From NCBI GenBank assembly GCA_958445895.1, contig CAUCTV010000001.1, forward strand, positions 283,729-347,728: DNA of 64,000 nt. Reading direction: 5' to 3'. Below, piece after piece: positions 33,830 through 43,035 of this stretch (within the stretch, counting starts at the first letter, position 1; every line of letters begins with the position of its first letter). The DNA is from an uncultured Collinsella sp. GTDB taxonomy: Bacteria > Actinomycetota > Coriobacteriia > Coriobacteriales > Coriobacteriaceae. The notes beneath the pieces were generated by a model. The model ran no database searches. It saw nothing but the letters and a program-made list of their open reading frames with translations, and was not told the origin of the DNA. Both the position numbers and the translations under genes were made by a program.

Positions 33830-34408
33830 ATGGGACTCGCAGAGCTCGTGCTGCTCGCCGTTGGCCTTTCGATGGACGCCTTTGCCGTATCCATCTGCAA
33901 GGGCCTTGGCATGAAGAAGATCGACCTTAAAGTCGCCGCGGTGCTCGGCCTGTTCTTTGGCGGCTTTCAGGCCGGCATGCCCGTAATCGGATGGGCGCTT
34001 GGCAGTCAATTCATGGGCATCATCGGACCCATCGACCATTGGATCGCCTTTATCCTTTTGGCCTTTATCGGCGGCAAAATGCTGTGGGAAGCCTTTACCG
34101 AGGACGAGAATGAAGGCGACGGCAAGGATGCCGAAAAGATTGACCTGGGCGAGTACCTGATCCTCGCCATCGCCACCTCAATCGACGCCCTAGCCGTAGG
34201 CATCTCATTTGCGGCGCTCTCGGTTGACATCGTTCCCGCTGTATCGCTTATCGGCGTCACAACGTTTATCTTCTCCGTCGCCGGCGTAGCGATCGGCCAC
34301 ACCTTTGGCGCGCGCTACGAAAAACCTGCCACCATCGTGGGCGGCATCGTGCTCATCCTCATCGGGCTTAAGATCTTGCTTGAGCACCTTGGGATCCTCG
34401 CACTGTAG
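33830..34408 (+). CDS. mntP: Manganese efflux pump MntP
   Basis: A 192-residue membrane protein with six hydrophobic spans in two repeats. The conserved acidic membrane motifs GLSMDAFAVSICKG (about 13-26) and ATSIDALAVGISFA (about 115-128) are characteristic of MntP (DUF204). It exports Mn2+. The central loop is acidic (EDENEGDGKDAEK). A yybP-ykoY riboswitch lies directly upstream, which independently supports the call. The ATG at 33830 has GAGAGGGAG about 8 bases upstream. Confidence 0.95.
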   Translation: MGLAELVLLAVGLSMDAFAVSICKGLGMKKIDLKVAAVLGLFFGGFQAGMPVIGWALGSQFMGIIGPIDHWIAFILLAFIGGKMLWEAFTEDENEGDGKDAEKIDLGEYLILAIATSIDALAVGISFAALSVDIVPAVSLIGVTTFIFSVAGVAIGHTFGARYEKPATIVGGIVLILIGLKILLEHLGILAL

Positions 34409-34413
34409 CGAAT

Positions 34414-34449
34414 AACGGCCGCCCGGCATTACGCCAGGCGGCCGTTTTC
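34414..34449 (+). terminator. Terminator after mntP
   Basis: AACGGCCGCC and GGCGGCCGTT form the stem, with a secondary GGC/GCC pair in the loop, followed by TTTTC. It also faces the convergent pepD. Confidence 0.85.
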
Positions 34450-34488
34450 ATAGCCAGCCGTTTTAGAGCGGCTTAGCCAAAGCAACCT

Positions 34489-35946
34489 TTACGCAGCGAG
34501 GCGCTTGAGGACGTCGATGAGCAGCTCGTAGAAGCGCTCGGCAGAAGCGAGCTCCATGCTCTCGTCCGGGGTGTGGACATCGGAGAGCGTCGGGCCCACG
34601 GCGATGGCGTCCAGGCCGTGCAGGGCCTCAGCAAACAGGCCGCACTCAAGGCCGGCGTGAATGGACTCGATGCGCAGCTCGGAGCCAAAGAGCTCGCGAT
34701 AGCTCTCGACAAAAACGTCGCGGACCGGCGAATGCTCGGCATAGCTCCAGCCGGGATACTCGAACTCGAACTTGGCGTCGAAGCCCAAGACATCGGCCAG
34801 CGTCTGCAGGCGGTCCTTGAACTCGTTCTGCAGCGAGGTGATCGAGGAGCGCGGGGACAGCATGATCTTGACCTGGTCGTCGGAAGTGGCGACCACGCCG
34901 ATGTTGGAGGAAACCTCGACGGAGCCGTCGGTGGCGACGTTGCGGCGAATCACGCCGTTAGGGGCAAGACGCAGGGCGCGGATGAGGGCAAGCGCGGACT
35001 TCTGATCCATGGCCTCGACCTCGGCGTCGTCGGCAATCTCGACGGTGCAGGTAAAGCCGGGGTCGAAGACCTCGAGCTCGGCAGTGACGTCGGCGATGAT
35101 GTCCTTTGCGATCTGGGCCGCGGCCTCGGCGGCAGCGTGGTCGGCGTAAACCAGCTCGGCCTTGCACTCACGGTTGATGGCGTTGTCCTTAGTGCCGCCG
35201 TTAAAGCTAACGATGGCGGGCTCGCCGGCGACCATCAGGCGGTCGATGATGCGGGCCATGATGAGGTTGCCGTTGCCGCGCTCCAGGTTGATATCGTTGC
35301 CGGAATGACCACCCAGTAGGCCGGAGATGTCGAGCGTGAGGGTGCTGCCGGTCTTGTGCTCGCGCACGATGGGGCAGGTGTAGGTAACAACGACGCCGCC
35401 GGCGCAGCTGACGGTGGCAACGCCCTCTTCCTCGGAGTCAAGGTTAATCATGGTGCGGGCGCTAATCTGGGACTTGTCGAGCGTCTCGGCGCCGACCAGG
35501 CCAGTCTCCTCGTCGGTGGTGAATACGCACTCGAGGGCGGGGTGAGCAATCGAATCGTCGTTGAGCACAGTAAGCATCAGAGCGACAGCAATACCGTTGT
35601 CGGCGCCCAGGGTGGTGCCGTTAGCGGTGAGGACGCCGTCCTTGACGACCAGGTCGATACCGTCGGTCGTAAAGTCGTGCTCAACAGAGCCCAACTTGTC
35701 GCACACCATATCGATGTGGCCCTGCAGCATCACGGTCGGGGCATTCTCGGCGCCGGCAGAAGCGGGCTTGCGAATGATGACGTTGTAGACCTCGTCCTGG
35801 TACACATCGAGGCCGCGCTCCTTGGCAAACGCAACCAGGAAATCGCTGATGCCCTTCTCGTTGCCAGACCCACGGGGGATCGCGCTGACCTCCTCAAAGA
35901 AATGGAACAGCTGGGCGGGCTCGTAGCCGGTGATCTTGTAATCCAT
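34489..35946 (-). CDS. pepD: Aminoacyl-histidine dipeptidase (M20 family, PepD-type)
   Basis: A 485-residue cytosolic Zn-dependent dipeptidase. Metal-site motifs are QGHIDMVCD (about 84-92), LGADNGIAVA, TDEETGLVGA and LLGGHSGNDI, and the second-half dimerisation domain is intact. These are typical of the M20C group that cleaves Xaa-His and other dipeptides with broad specificity. The ATG at 35946 has AAGGAGG 4 bases upstream. The gene stands alone, convergent with mntP. Confidence 0.93.
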   Translation of the reverse strand: MDYKITGYEPAQLFHFFEEVSAIPRGSGNEKGISDFLVAFAKERGLDVYQDEVYNVIIRKPASAGAENAPTVMLQGHIDMVCDKLGSVEHDFTTDGIDLVVKDGVLTANGTTLGADNGIAVALMLTVLNDDSIAHPALECVFTTDEETGLVGAETLDKSQISARTMINLDSEEEGVATVSCAGGVVVTYTCPIVREHKTGSTLTLDISGLLGGHSGNDINLERGNGNLIMARIIDRLMVAGEPAIVSFNGGTKDNAINRECKAELVYADHAAAEAAAQIAKDIIADVTAELEVFDPGFTCTVEIADDAEVEAMDQKSALALIRALRLAPNGVIRRNVATDGSVEVSSNIGVVATSDDQVKIMLSPRSSITSLQNEFKDRLQTLADVLGFDAKFEFEYPGWSYAEHSPVRDVFVESYRELFGSELRIESIHAGLECGLFAEALHGLDAIAVGPTLSDVHTPDESMELASAERFYELLIDVLKRLAA

Positions 35947-36103
35947 GGTGCCTCCTTGGCGCAACTGGTTAGACAGTAAGACATGCGCCTTGTATATTCC
36001 CAGACTTTGCGTGCATAAACCAGTCGAAAACGCCGAGCGCCCTTGCATCATCGGCTAACGGTGGACCGCATAGCGTAACGGTCACAACTACCGCAGCTCT
36101 ACA

Positions 36104-36135
36104 AATCGAGGCGCCCTTTCCGGAGCGCCTCGATT
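36104..36135 (-). terminator. Terminator after clpC
   Basis: AATCGAGGCGC pairs with GCGCCTCGATT around a 10-base loop; on the minus strand TTTGTAG follows. Confidence 0.75.
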
Positions 36136-36160
36136 GCGCGTATCAAATTGTCGCCACGCC

Positions 36161-38803
36161 CTACAGCGCGCCGGAACCGGCTTGCATCATGCCACCGGGG
36201 CCCGAGGTCACGCCGCCGCTCACGGGCGCGGCGTTGCCAGTGTGCGGTGCCGCCGGGGCGGTATCACCACCGAGCGTGCCCGCCAGACGCGGTGCCGGGA
36301 TCTCGCCCGTGCCGTGGCTAAAGACAAACTTGCCATCGGCCACGTCGCACAGGACGGTATCGCCCTCGCCCCACTCGCCAGCCAAAAGCTCCTCGGACAG
36401 CGGGTCCTCGATGAGCTTTTGAATAGCACGGCGCAGCGGACGCGCACCGTTGGTGAGGTCGGTGCCCTCGGCCACGATCTTGTCATAGGCCGCATCGGTG
36501 AGCTTAATGTTCATGCCGTTGGCAATCAAACGCTGACGCAGGTCGTCCACCAGCAGGTGCGCGATCTTGGTCAGGTTCTCGCCCGAGAGCTTCTGGAACA
36601 CCACGATGTCGTCGATACGGTTGAGCAGCTCGGGGCGGAACAGGCGCTTGAGCTCGCCCATCGCGCGGCCGCGGATCTCACTCGAGGTGAGGCCCTGCTC
36701 GCCGGTGGTGCCAAAGCCCACGCTCGCATCCTGCGCGATCTCGCGGGCGCCCACGTTGGATGTCATGATGATCACGGTATTGCGGAAGTCGACCGTCTTG
36801 CCCTGGCTATCAGTCAGGCGACCCTCCTCCAGCACCTGCAGCAGGATGTTGAAGATGTCGGGGTGCGCCTTCTCGATCTCGTCGAACAGCACGACCGAAT
36901 ACGGGTGACGACGAACGGCCTTGGTAAGCTGACCGCCCTCGTCGTGACCGACGTAGCCCGGAGGGCTACCGATGAGCTTGGAGACCTCGAACTCGCTACC
37001 GAACTCGGACATGTCGAAGCTGATGAGCGCGTCTTTGCTGCCAAAGAGATACTCGGCGAGCGTCTTGGCGAGCTCGGTCTTGCCCGTGCCGGTGGGACCC
37101 AGGAAGATAAAGCTGCCGCCGGGACGACGCGGGTCCTTGAGCGGCGAGCGGCTGCGGCGCACGGCCTTGGCGACGGCCTCGACGGCCTCGTCCTGGCCGA
37201 TAATGCGGGTCTTGAGCACGCTTTCGGTCTGCAGCAGGCGACGGCTCTCGCTCTCGGTGAGCGAGGAAACCGGCACGCCCGAAGTCACGGACACGATGTC
37301 GGCAATCTGACTCACGTCGATGGTGAGCGGGCTGGCGTCGAGCTCGGCGGTCCAGGCGGCCTTGGCTTCGGCGAGTTCAATCTCGGCGGCCTTCTGCTGC
37401 TCGGTGATCTCGGCGGCCTTGTTCATGTCATCGCTCTCGGTGGCCTCCTGCGCGGCGGCCTTGAGCTCCTCTATACGATGCTCGGCCTCGCGCACCGGCT
37501 CGGGCGCGCGATTCGCGGCGATGCGAGCGCGGGCACCGGCCTCGTCGATGAGGTCGATGGCCTTATCGGGCAGGAAGCGATCCTGGATGTAGCGGTTGGA
37601 AAGGTTCGCGGCGGCCTCGATAGCACCCTGCGTATAGCGCACATGGTGGTGCTCCTCGTAGCGCGGCTTGAGCGCGGTCAGGATCTTGACCGTGTCCTCG
37701 ACGCTCGGCTCCTCGACATCGATGGTCTGGAAGCGGCGCTCAAAGGCCGGATCTTTAGTGAGGTACTTACGGAACTCCTCAGCCGTGGTGGCACCAATGA
37801 TCTGGAAAGCACCGCGCGCGAGCACGGGCTTGAGCATAGAGCTCGCATCGATAGAACCCTCGGCAGAACCGGCACCGATGATGGTGTGCATCTCGTCGAT
37901 AAACAAGATGACGTCGTCGGCTTCGGTCGCCTCCTGGATCACGTTCTTGAGGCGCTCCTCGAACTCACCGCGATACTTGGCACCCGCGACAAGACCCGGC
38001 AGATCGAGCGTCCAGATATTCTGGTTCATAAGATTCTCGGGCACATTGCCAGCAGCAATCTGCTGCGCCAGGCCCTCGACGATAGCCGTCTTGCCCACGC
38101 CGGGATCGCCCAGGATAAGCGGATTGTTCTTGGTGCGGCGCGAAAGGATCTCCATCATGCGCTGGACTTCCTTTTCGCGGCCAATCACGGGATCGAGCTC
38201 GCCGTCGCGCGCCTTCTGCGTGAGGTTGGTGGCGAACTGCTTGAGCGTGTCGGTGCCGCCCCCCTTTTGCTGAGAGGCATCCGAGCCGCTAAAGAACGGC
38301 AAGCCCGCACCGGGGCGACCGGCGCCGGCTCCGGCGAGCGGACGCTTCTTGTCCTGATCCTTGGCGGTGAGTTTCTCGATAGCCTTTTTGATGGAGGCGG
38401 ACGACACACCCAGGCGCATGAGGATGTCCATGGCCATGCCGTTGCCCTCTTCGACGATGCCGATCAGCAAGTGCTCGGTCGACACGTAGGTCTGGTTGTT
38501 CTCACGCGCCACGCGGAAGGAGCGCTCCATCACGCTAATGACGAGCGGCGTAAAGGCAAGCTTGGCAGCCTCGGTCTCCTCGCTGGGCTCGGGAACCGTG
38601 GTCTGGACCTCTTTGAGGGTATCCATGATGTCGTCGTAGGAGATATCGAGCGAGCGCAGCGCCTCAGCGGCAATGCCCTCGTCCTCCTTGGCGAGCGCGA
38701 GCAACAGATGCTCGGTACCCACCTTATTTGAATGAAGATCGAGCGCCTCCTGCTTGGCCATGGACATGACCTTGCGCGCGCGATCGGTAAAACGGTCTAA
38801 CAT
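36161..38803 (-). CDS. clpC: ATP-dependent Clp protease ATP-binding subunit ClpC
   Basis: An 880-residue Hsp100 unfoldase that feeds ClpP. Two Clp-N repeats (about 1-140) are followed by AAA-1 with Walker A GDPGVGKT and sensor region, a coiled middle domain with a UVR-like ERIEELK-type segment ([20 protein letters not shown]), and AAA-2 with Walker A GPTGTGKT and the [14 protein letters not shown] pore loop. The UVR-like middle and overall length mark ClpC rather than ClpB or ClpA. The last 40 residues form a Gly/Ala/Pro-rich disordered tail that is not conserved in the family. AGAGGAAC lies before the ATG. No mcsA/mcsB or ctsR is adjacent. Confidence 0.95.
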   Translation of the reverse strand: MLDRFTDRARKVMSMAKQEALDLHSNKVGTEHLLLALAKEDEGIAAEALRSLDISYDDIMDTLKEVQTTVPEPSEETEAAKLAFTPLVISVMERSFRVARENNQTYVSTEHLLIGIVEEGNGMAMDILMRLGVSSASIKKAIEKLTAKDQDKKRPLAGAGAGRPGAGLPFFSGSDASQQKGGGTDTLKQFATNLTQKARDGELDPVIGREKEVQRMMEILSRRTKNNPLILGDPGVGKTAIVEGLAQQIAAGNVPENLMNQNIWTLDLPGLVAGAKYRGEFEERLKNVIQEATEADDVILFIDEMHTIIGAGSAEGSIDASSMLKPVLARGAFQIIGATTAEEFRKYLTKDPAFERRFQTIDVEEPSVEDTVKILTALKPRYEEHHHVRYTQGAIEAAANLSNRYIQDRFLPDKAIDLIDEAGARARIAANRAPEPVREAEHRIEELKAAAQEATESDDMNKAAEITEQQKAAEIELAEAKAAWTAELDASPLTIDVSQIADIVSVTSGVPVSSLTESESRRLLQTESVLKTRIIGQDEAVEAVAKAVRRSRSPLKDPRRPGGSFIFLGPTGTGKTELAKTLAEYLFGSKDALISFDMSEFGSEFEVSKLIGSPPGYVGHDEGGQLTKAVRRHPYSVVLFDEIEKAHPDIFNILLQVLEEGRLTDSQGKTVDFRNTVIIMTSNVGAREIAQDASVGFGTTGEQGLTSSEIRGRAMGELKRLFRPELLNRIDDIVVFQKLSGENLTKIAHLLVDDLRQRLIANGMNIKLTDAAYDKIVAEGTDLTNGARPLRRAIQKLIEDPLSEELLAGEWGEGDTVLCDVADGKFVFSHGTGEIPAPRLAGTLGGDTAPAAPHTGNAAPVSGGVTSGPGGMMQAGSGAL

Positions 38804-38840
38804 GCTAGTTCCTCTTAGACGAGCTAGTTTTTTTCAAACG

Positions 38841-38867
38841 CAAAGCGCCACTCGTGGCGGCGCTTTG
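38841..38867 (-). promoter_or_regulatory. Stem-loop in the clpC leader
   Basis: CAAAGCGCC pairs with GGCGCTTTG, giving a 9-bp stem 38 bp before the clpC start. It may be a leader structure or repressor site; it does not match the CIRCE or CtsR consensus. Confidence 0.35.
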
Positions 38868-39004
38868 GTCTCTTTACCCATATGGAGTATATGTTAACCG
38901 CTGGGGCCTTTTCCGCATGCAGCCATACGACAACGTCTACAAAAAAGGAATTGCCAGGTGCGTCTGCATCGGCCCAACGAGCGTGGATTTTCGGACACCC
39001 ATTC

Positions 39005-39074
39005 CACGAGCGTGGATAATCTCCCGTTTTGAGCCCGTAAACAGGCCAAAAACGGGAGATTATCCACGTTCATG
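39005..39074. repeat. Dispersed hairpin repeat, copy D (near-DnaA-box arms)
   Basis: CACGAGCGTGGATAATC with TCCCGTTTT pairs with AAAACGGGA and GATTATCCACGTTCATG, a stem of over 24 bp with few mismatches. TTATCCAC occurs at 39012-39019 (minus) and 39060-39067 (plus). A third, partial arm ACGAGCGTGGAT lies at 38978, just as copy B also has an extra left arm. Confidence 0.75.
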
Positions 39075-39102
39075 TTTTGCGGATCAGTTTCATTTGCACC
39101 AA

Positions 39103-40671
39103 TTAGCTGGTGTGGCGCCAGCGAGGGTCGGTGAGCGTACGCGCCACACCCAGGCCAACGGGCAAAAACGCCACGATGAGCACTGCACGCACAAACCAGC
39201 CGAGCATATTGACCGTGTCGAAGGTGCACATGTAATACATCGAGCGATACAGATACAAGCCCGGCACCATAATGACAATCGATGGCACCGTGAGGGCGAT
39301 ACGTGGGTAGGTGAGCTTGATTTCGGCTAAGCTCGCGAGCAGCCCCGATACCAGCGCGCCAATAAACGCTGCCGCCTCGGGAGGCATACCTACGCTCAGG
39401 CCCAGGAAGGGAAACAGCGCCGGCGCATCGACGAGCGTAAGGCGCAAGGTATTGGACACGGCGCCGATCAGCCCAGCTGCCGCGGCCATCTTTACCGGGC
39501 TGTTGAACATCACCGAGAAGCCGAATACGCCAACGAAGCTCATCACCACGCGCAGGAGCGTAAGGGCAAGCGGCGAAAGGCCGAGCGGGGCAAAATCATC
39601 CGGTGCCAGCCCCACACACTCGGCAACCATCCAGCCCACAAGGGTCGCCATCACAATAATCGACACGGCATACGAAAGACGCTCAATGCCGCTTCGCATA
39701 TCGAGCTTAGCGATGTCGAGGCCTGCCGTAATGAGGGGAAAGCCGGGAATCACAAAGAGCATGGCGCCGATATAGCCTTCTTGGTGCGACATTGCCCCCG
39801 GTACGACCTGGCCAAGGCCGAGCAATGCCAGCAGATACGAAACGCAAGCGAGCGCAACGCCAATCGTCAGCGCGCTAAACTGGCCAAGACCCTGCTTGAG
39901 AATATGAGAGCGAGCAAAGTTGCCAACACCAGCGCCTACGAATGCGCAGGCCATCTCGATAGGGCCGCCGCCGAGCAAAAAGACGAAGGCGCCGCAAGCA
40001 CAAGCTGCCGCAAGGCCCTGTTGCCAGGGAGAGTAATCGGGTTTTGAACTCTCAACGGTCTTGAGCATCTCGTGGTATTCGTGCACGGTAAACCGGCGCC
40101 CATACGTCTCGATTTCCTTTAGGAAGCTCTCCATCATCCAAATGCGATGGGTATTGACTCCCGTTGTGGGCAGGCTGACAACCTCGTTAAAGCAGTGGCC
40201 ATCTTCGATGCAGGTGCACTCAAACGACAGAAGACTTAAGTCAACGTGGACGGTGACACCGAGTACGGCGGCAACGCGATTCATGGTATCGCGTACACGC
40301 CAGGCACCCGTTCCGCTCGCGAGCATAAGCATACCGGTGCGGCAGATGATGGATGACTTATCGGTGAGCGGCGCATCGACGGCAAGCTCATCGCCTGCCG
40401 TCACGATCTGGTGCCAGTCTGTTTTCATATGGAGTGCGCCGGCACGAACACCGTGGTGCATGGGGGCTCTCGAAAGCAGCGAGTCAAGGCGCGAAGACTG
40501 TGGGGGCTCCGTTGATTCGTCCTCAACCTCATCAGTCTCTTCATCGACCAGATCAAATGAGTCAAGCGATGCCGGCTCGCGACGATCGATTAGCTCCTCA
40601 TCCTCATCGTCAAAGTAATTGAACTGATCGAGCATGTCCTCTTCGATTGCACGCTCGCTCGCGTCGTCCAT
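39103..40671 (-). CDS. Threonine/serine exporter, ThrE family (fused YjjP/YjjB-type halves)
   Basis: A 522-residue membrane protein. The first 65 residues are strongly acidic (DDEDEELIDRREP) and probably disordered. Residues about 90-230 form the soluble DUF1212/YjjP-type part (GTGAWRVRDTMNRVAAVLGV), followed by around ten membrane spans covering both the ThrE and the YjjB/DUF3815 halves. In E. coli these are two proteins. Corynebacterium ThrE exports L-threonine and L-serine by proton-motive force; the substrate here is inferred from family. There is no strong operon context; the gene is flanked by structured repeats on both sides. Confidence 0.85.
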   Translation of the reverse strand: MDDASERAIEEDMLDQFNYFDDEDEELIDRREPASLDSFDLVDEETDEVEDESTEPPQSSRLDSLLSRAPMHHGVRAGALHMKTDWHQIVTAGDELAVDAPLTDKSSIICRTGMLMLASGTGAWRVRDTMNRVAAVLGVTVHVDLSLLSFECTCIEDGHCFNEVVSLPTTGVNTHRIWMMESFLKEIETYGRRFTVHEYHEMLKTVESSKPDYSPWQQGLAAACACGAFVFLLGGGPIEMACAFVGAGVGNFARSHILKQGLGQFSALTIGVALACVSYLLALLGLGQVVPGAMSHQEGYIGAMLFVIPGFPLITAGLDIAKLDMRSGIERLSYAVSIIVMATLVGWMVAECVGLAPDDFAPLGLSPLALTLLRVVMSFVGVFGFSVMFNSPVKMAAAAGLIGAVSNTLRLTLVDAPALFPFLGLSVGMPPEAAAFIGALVSGLLASLAEIKLTYPRIALTVPSIVIMVPGLYLYRSMYYMCTFDTVNMLGWFVRAVLIVAFLPVGLGVARTLTDPRWRHTS

Positions 40672-40849
40672 ATAGACGCTCCCTTCCTACCGACTAACCC
40701 CCATCCTAGGCAGCGACGGCTAAAGGAAACATAAAAGAGACGGCTGCCATGCGAGCCATGTGCTCAATAGCCGTTGGGTAGTCGTTTAAGAACGTCCCCA
40801 ATGACTATTGACGGCCAAGGCAACGCCGATGTATTGGCAACGTCAGCGA

Positions 40850-40948
40850 GCGGGCCGCATTTGAGACAAGGTGACGTGAAACGAAAGGGCGCTGACCTTC
40901 TGGTCGCGCCCTTGAAATTGAACGTCAGATTGTCCAAATGCGGCCCGC
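40850..40948. repeat. 99-bp imperfect palindrome with nested hairpin
   Basis: GCGGGCCGCATTTG (40850) is exactly inverted as CAAATGCGGCCCGC (ending 40948). Inside, GACAA/TTGTC and TGACGT/ACGTCA continue the stem with small bulges, and AAGGGCGC/GCGCCCTT makes an inner hairpin. The whole element could fold into one long rod. The interval 40672-40991 contains no gene. Confidence 0.75.
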
Positions 40949-40961
40949 GCAGTGTCGAGCC

Positions 40962-40988
40962 GTTACGCGGTTCGTAGAACCGCGTAAC
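40962..40988 (-). terminator. Hairpin after lysS
   Basis: GTTACGCGGTT and AACCGCGTAAC form a perfect 11-bp stem with a 5-base loop, 3 bp past the lysS stop. No T-run follows, so termination is uncertain. Confidence 0.5.
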
Positions 40989-40991
40989 TAG

Positions 40992-42956
40992 TTAGTACAT
41001 CTTTGCGCCGGCGGGGATGGAAGCGTCGAGCTGGATCAGATTGAGACGCTCCTCGCCCTCCTCCTCGTGGATAGCGCTGATGAGCATGCCGCAGCTGGGA
41101 ATGCCCATCATCTTGCGCGGAGGCAGGTTGGTGATGGCGAGCAAGGTCTTGCCGACCAGGTCCTCGGGCTCATAATAACCGTGAATGCCGGAGAGGATGG
41201 TACGATCGGTGCCGGTGCCGTCGTCGAGCGTAAAGTTCAGCAGCTTCTTGGACTTCTTGACGGCCTCGCACGCCTTGACCTTCACAGCGCGGAAATCGCT
41301 CTTGGAGAAGGTATCAAAGTCGACGAACTCCTCAAACAGCGGCTCGACGGCAATCTTGGAATAATCAACCGTGGGCTTGAGCGGCTTGACGAACGGGCTC
41401 GCGGTGTTGCCGGCCTCGGCAGCCTTGGCGGCAGCGGCACCGGACTGGAAACCCTTCTCGGGCTTCATGTGCGGGAACAGCAGCACGTCGCGGATGGAAG
41501 CCTGGTTGGTGAGCAGCATGACCACGCGATCGATACCGATGCCGATGCCGCCCGCAGGAGGCATACCGTACTCGAGGGCGCGCACGTAATCCTCGTCGTA
41601 CTCCATGGCCTCGTCGTCGCCGCCAGCCTTCTCGGCCATCTGGGCGGCAAAGCGCTCGGCCTGGTCGACCGGGTCGTTGAGCTCGGAGAACGCGTTGGCG
41701 TACTCGTGACCGGCGATAACCAGCTCAAAGCGGTGCGTCAGGCGCGGGTCGTCCTCAAAGCGCTTGGCAAGCGGGCTGACCTCGATGGGGTAATCGCACA
41801 CGAACGTGGGGTTGACGATGGTGTCCTCGCCCAGCTCATCGTAGATCTCGGCGATAATCTTGCCGGCGGTCCACTCGGGCTTAATCTCCAGGCCCTTCTC
41901 GCGCGCGGCAGCAGCAAGCTCCTCGACCGGCGTATCGATGGTGACCTGTTTGCCGAGCACGTCGGAGACGATGTCGGTCATGGGACGGCTGGCCCACTCA
42001 CCAGAAAGGTCGATGGTCTGACCCTGGTACTCGATGACCTCGGGGTTGCCGATGGCCTTGTTAGCCGCCTTAATGACACCCTGGGCGAGCGCCTTCATGC
42101 CCTCGAGGTCGGAGAAGGCACGATAGGCCTCCATCGTGGTGAACTCGGGGTTGTGGGTAAGGTCCATGCCCTCGTTACGGAAGATACGGCCGATCTCGAA
42201 CACGCGCTCAAAACCGCCGACGATGCAGCGCTTGAGGTGCAGCTCGGTAGCAATGCGCAGGTAGCACTCCTGATCGAGCGCGTTGAAGTGCGTGATGAAC
42301 GGCTTAGCCGTAGCGCCGCCCTGGATGGTCTGCAGGATGGGGGTCTCGACCTCCATGTAGCCGTCGGACTCCATAAAGCGACGGAAGGTGGAGAGAATCT
42401 GCGAACGCTTACGGAACGTCTCGCGAACGTCGTCGTTGGCGATCAGGTCAACATAGCGCTGGCGATAGCGGGTCTCCTTATCGGAAAGACCGTGGAACTT
42501 CTCGGGCAGCGGACGAACGGCCTTGGCAAGCAGGGTCGCGCTCTTAGGGGCAACGGAAAGCTGGCCGCGCTGGGTGCGCACAACCACGCCGGTCACGCCC
42601 AGGATGTCGCCCAGGTCGAGGGACTTGAGCGTATTCCAGGCAGCCTCGTCCATGTCGTTGATGCGGCAGAACAGCTGAATCTCGGCAGTCGCATCGCGTA
42701 CGACGATGAACATGATCTTGCCCTGACCGCGCTTGGCGACCACACGGCCGCCGATCTTCACGACGTCCTCGGTGTCCTCGCCATCGGCAAGCTCGGCGTA
42801 CTTAGCCTCGATATCGGCAACGTAGTCCTCAAGCTCAGAGTGCTCGGGATAGGGGTTCTGGCCCGCCTCGAACAGGGCGGCGCGCTTGGCCAGGCGGGTG
42901 GCGCGCTCGTCGTTGAGCGTCGATGCCTGATCTGCGGCGTTCTGGTTCTCTGCCAT
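40992..42956 (-). CDS. lysS: Lysine--tRNA ligase with C-terminal Trbp111/EMAP-type tRNA-binding domain
   Basis: A 654-residue class II LysRS, about 150 residues longer than the common form. Residues 1-145 contain the OB-fold anticodon domain; the catalytic core shows motif 2 (FRNEGMDLTHNPEFTTMEAY) and motif 3 (GIGIGIDRVVMLLTN). After the core, a linker rich in Ala (about 510-530) leads to an OB-fold from about 546 to 654: DFRAVKVKACEAVKKSKKLL, GIHGYYEPEDLVGK, LPPRKMMGIPSCGMLIS. This is the tRNA-binding domain found as Trbp111, CsaA or at the end of many MetRS proteins. On LysRS it is unusual. The gene follows greA, a common pairing. Confidence 0.95.
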   Translation of the reverse strand: MAENQNAADQASTLNDERATRLAKRAALFEAGQNPYPEHSELEDYVADIEAKYAELADGEDTEDVVKIGGRVVAKRGQGKIMFIVVRDATAEIQLFCRINDMDEAAWNTLKSLDLGDILGVTGVVVRTQRGQLSVAPKSATLLAKAVRPLPEKFHGLSDKETRYRQRYVDLIANDDVRETFRKRSQILSTFRRFMESDGYMEVETPILQTIQGGATAKPFITHFNALDQECYLRIATELHLKRCIVGGFERVFEIGRIFRNEGMDLTHNPEFTTMEAYRAFSDLEGMKALAQGVIKAANKAIGNPEVIEYQGQTIDLSGEWASRPMTDIVSDVLGKQVTIDTPVEELAAAAREKGLEIKPEWTAGKIIAEIYDELGEDTIVNPTFVCDYPIEVSPLAKRFEDDPRLTHRFELVIAGHEYANAFSELNDPVDQAERFAAQMAEKAGGDDEAMEYDEDYVRALEYGMPPAGGIGIGIDRVVMLLTNQASIRDVLLFPHMKPEKGFQSGAAAAKAAEAGNTASPFVKPLKPTVDYSKIAVEPLFEEFVDFDTFSKSDFRAVKVKACEAVKKSKKLLNFTLDDGTGTDRTILSGIHGYYEPEDLVGKTLLAITNLPPRKMMGIPSCGMLISAIHEEEGEERLNLIQLDASIPAGAKMY

Positions 42957-43035
42957 AAGTTAGCTCCTCAAACTAAAACGCTCCCCAGGATTCGGTCCCA
43001 GGGAGCGAAAACATACCTTTACGCGGGACCGTGGT

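Noticed and set aside
36134..38731. An 865-codon open frame antisense to clpC
   Set aside because: It mirrors the ClpC codons exactly; GC-rich third positions keep the antisense frame free of stops. The same explains long antisense frames over asnS, tuf, lysS, cysS, argJ and the MurE-like gene.
40774..40977. A 67-codon plus-strand frame over the palindrome
   Set aside because: It is explained by the inverted repeat; no ribosome site or similarity is visible.
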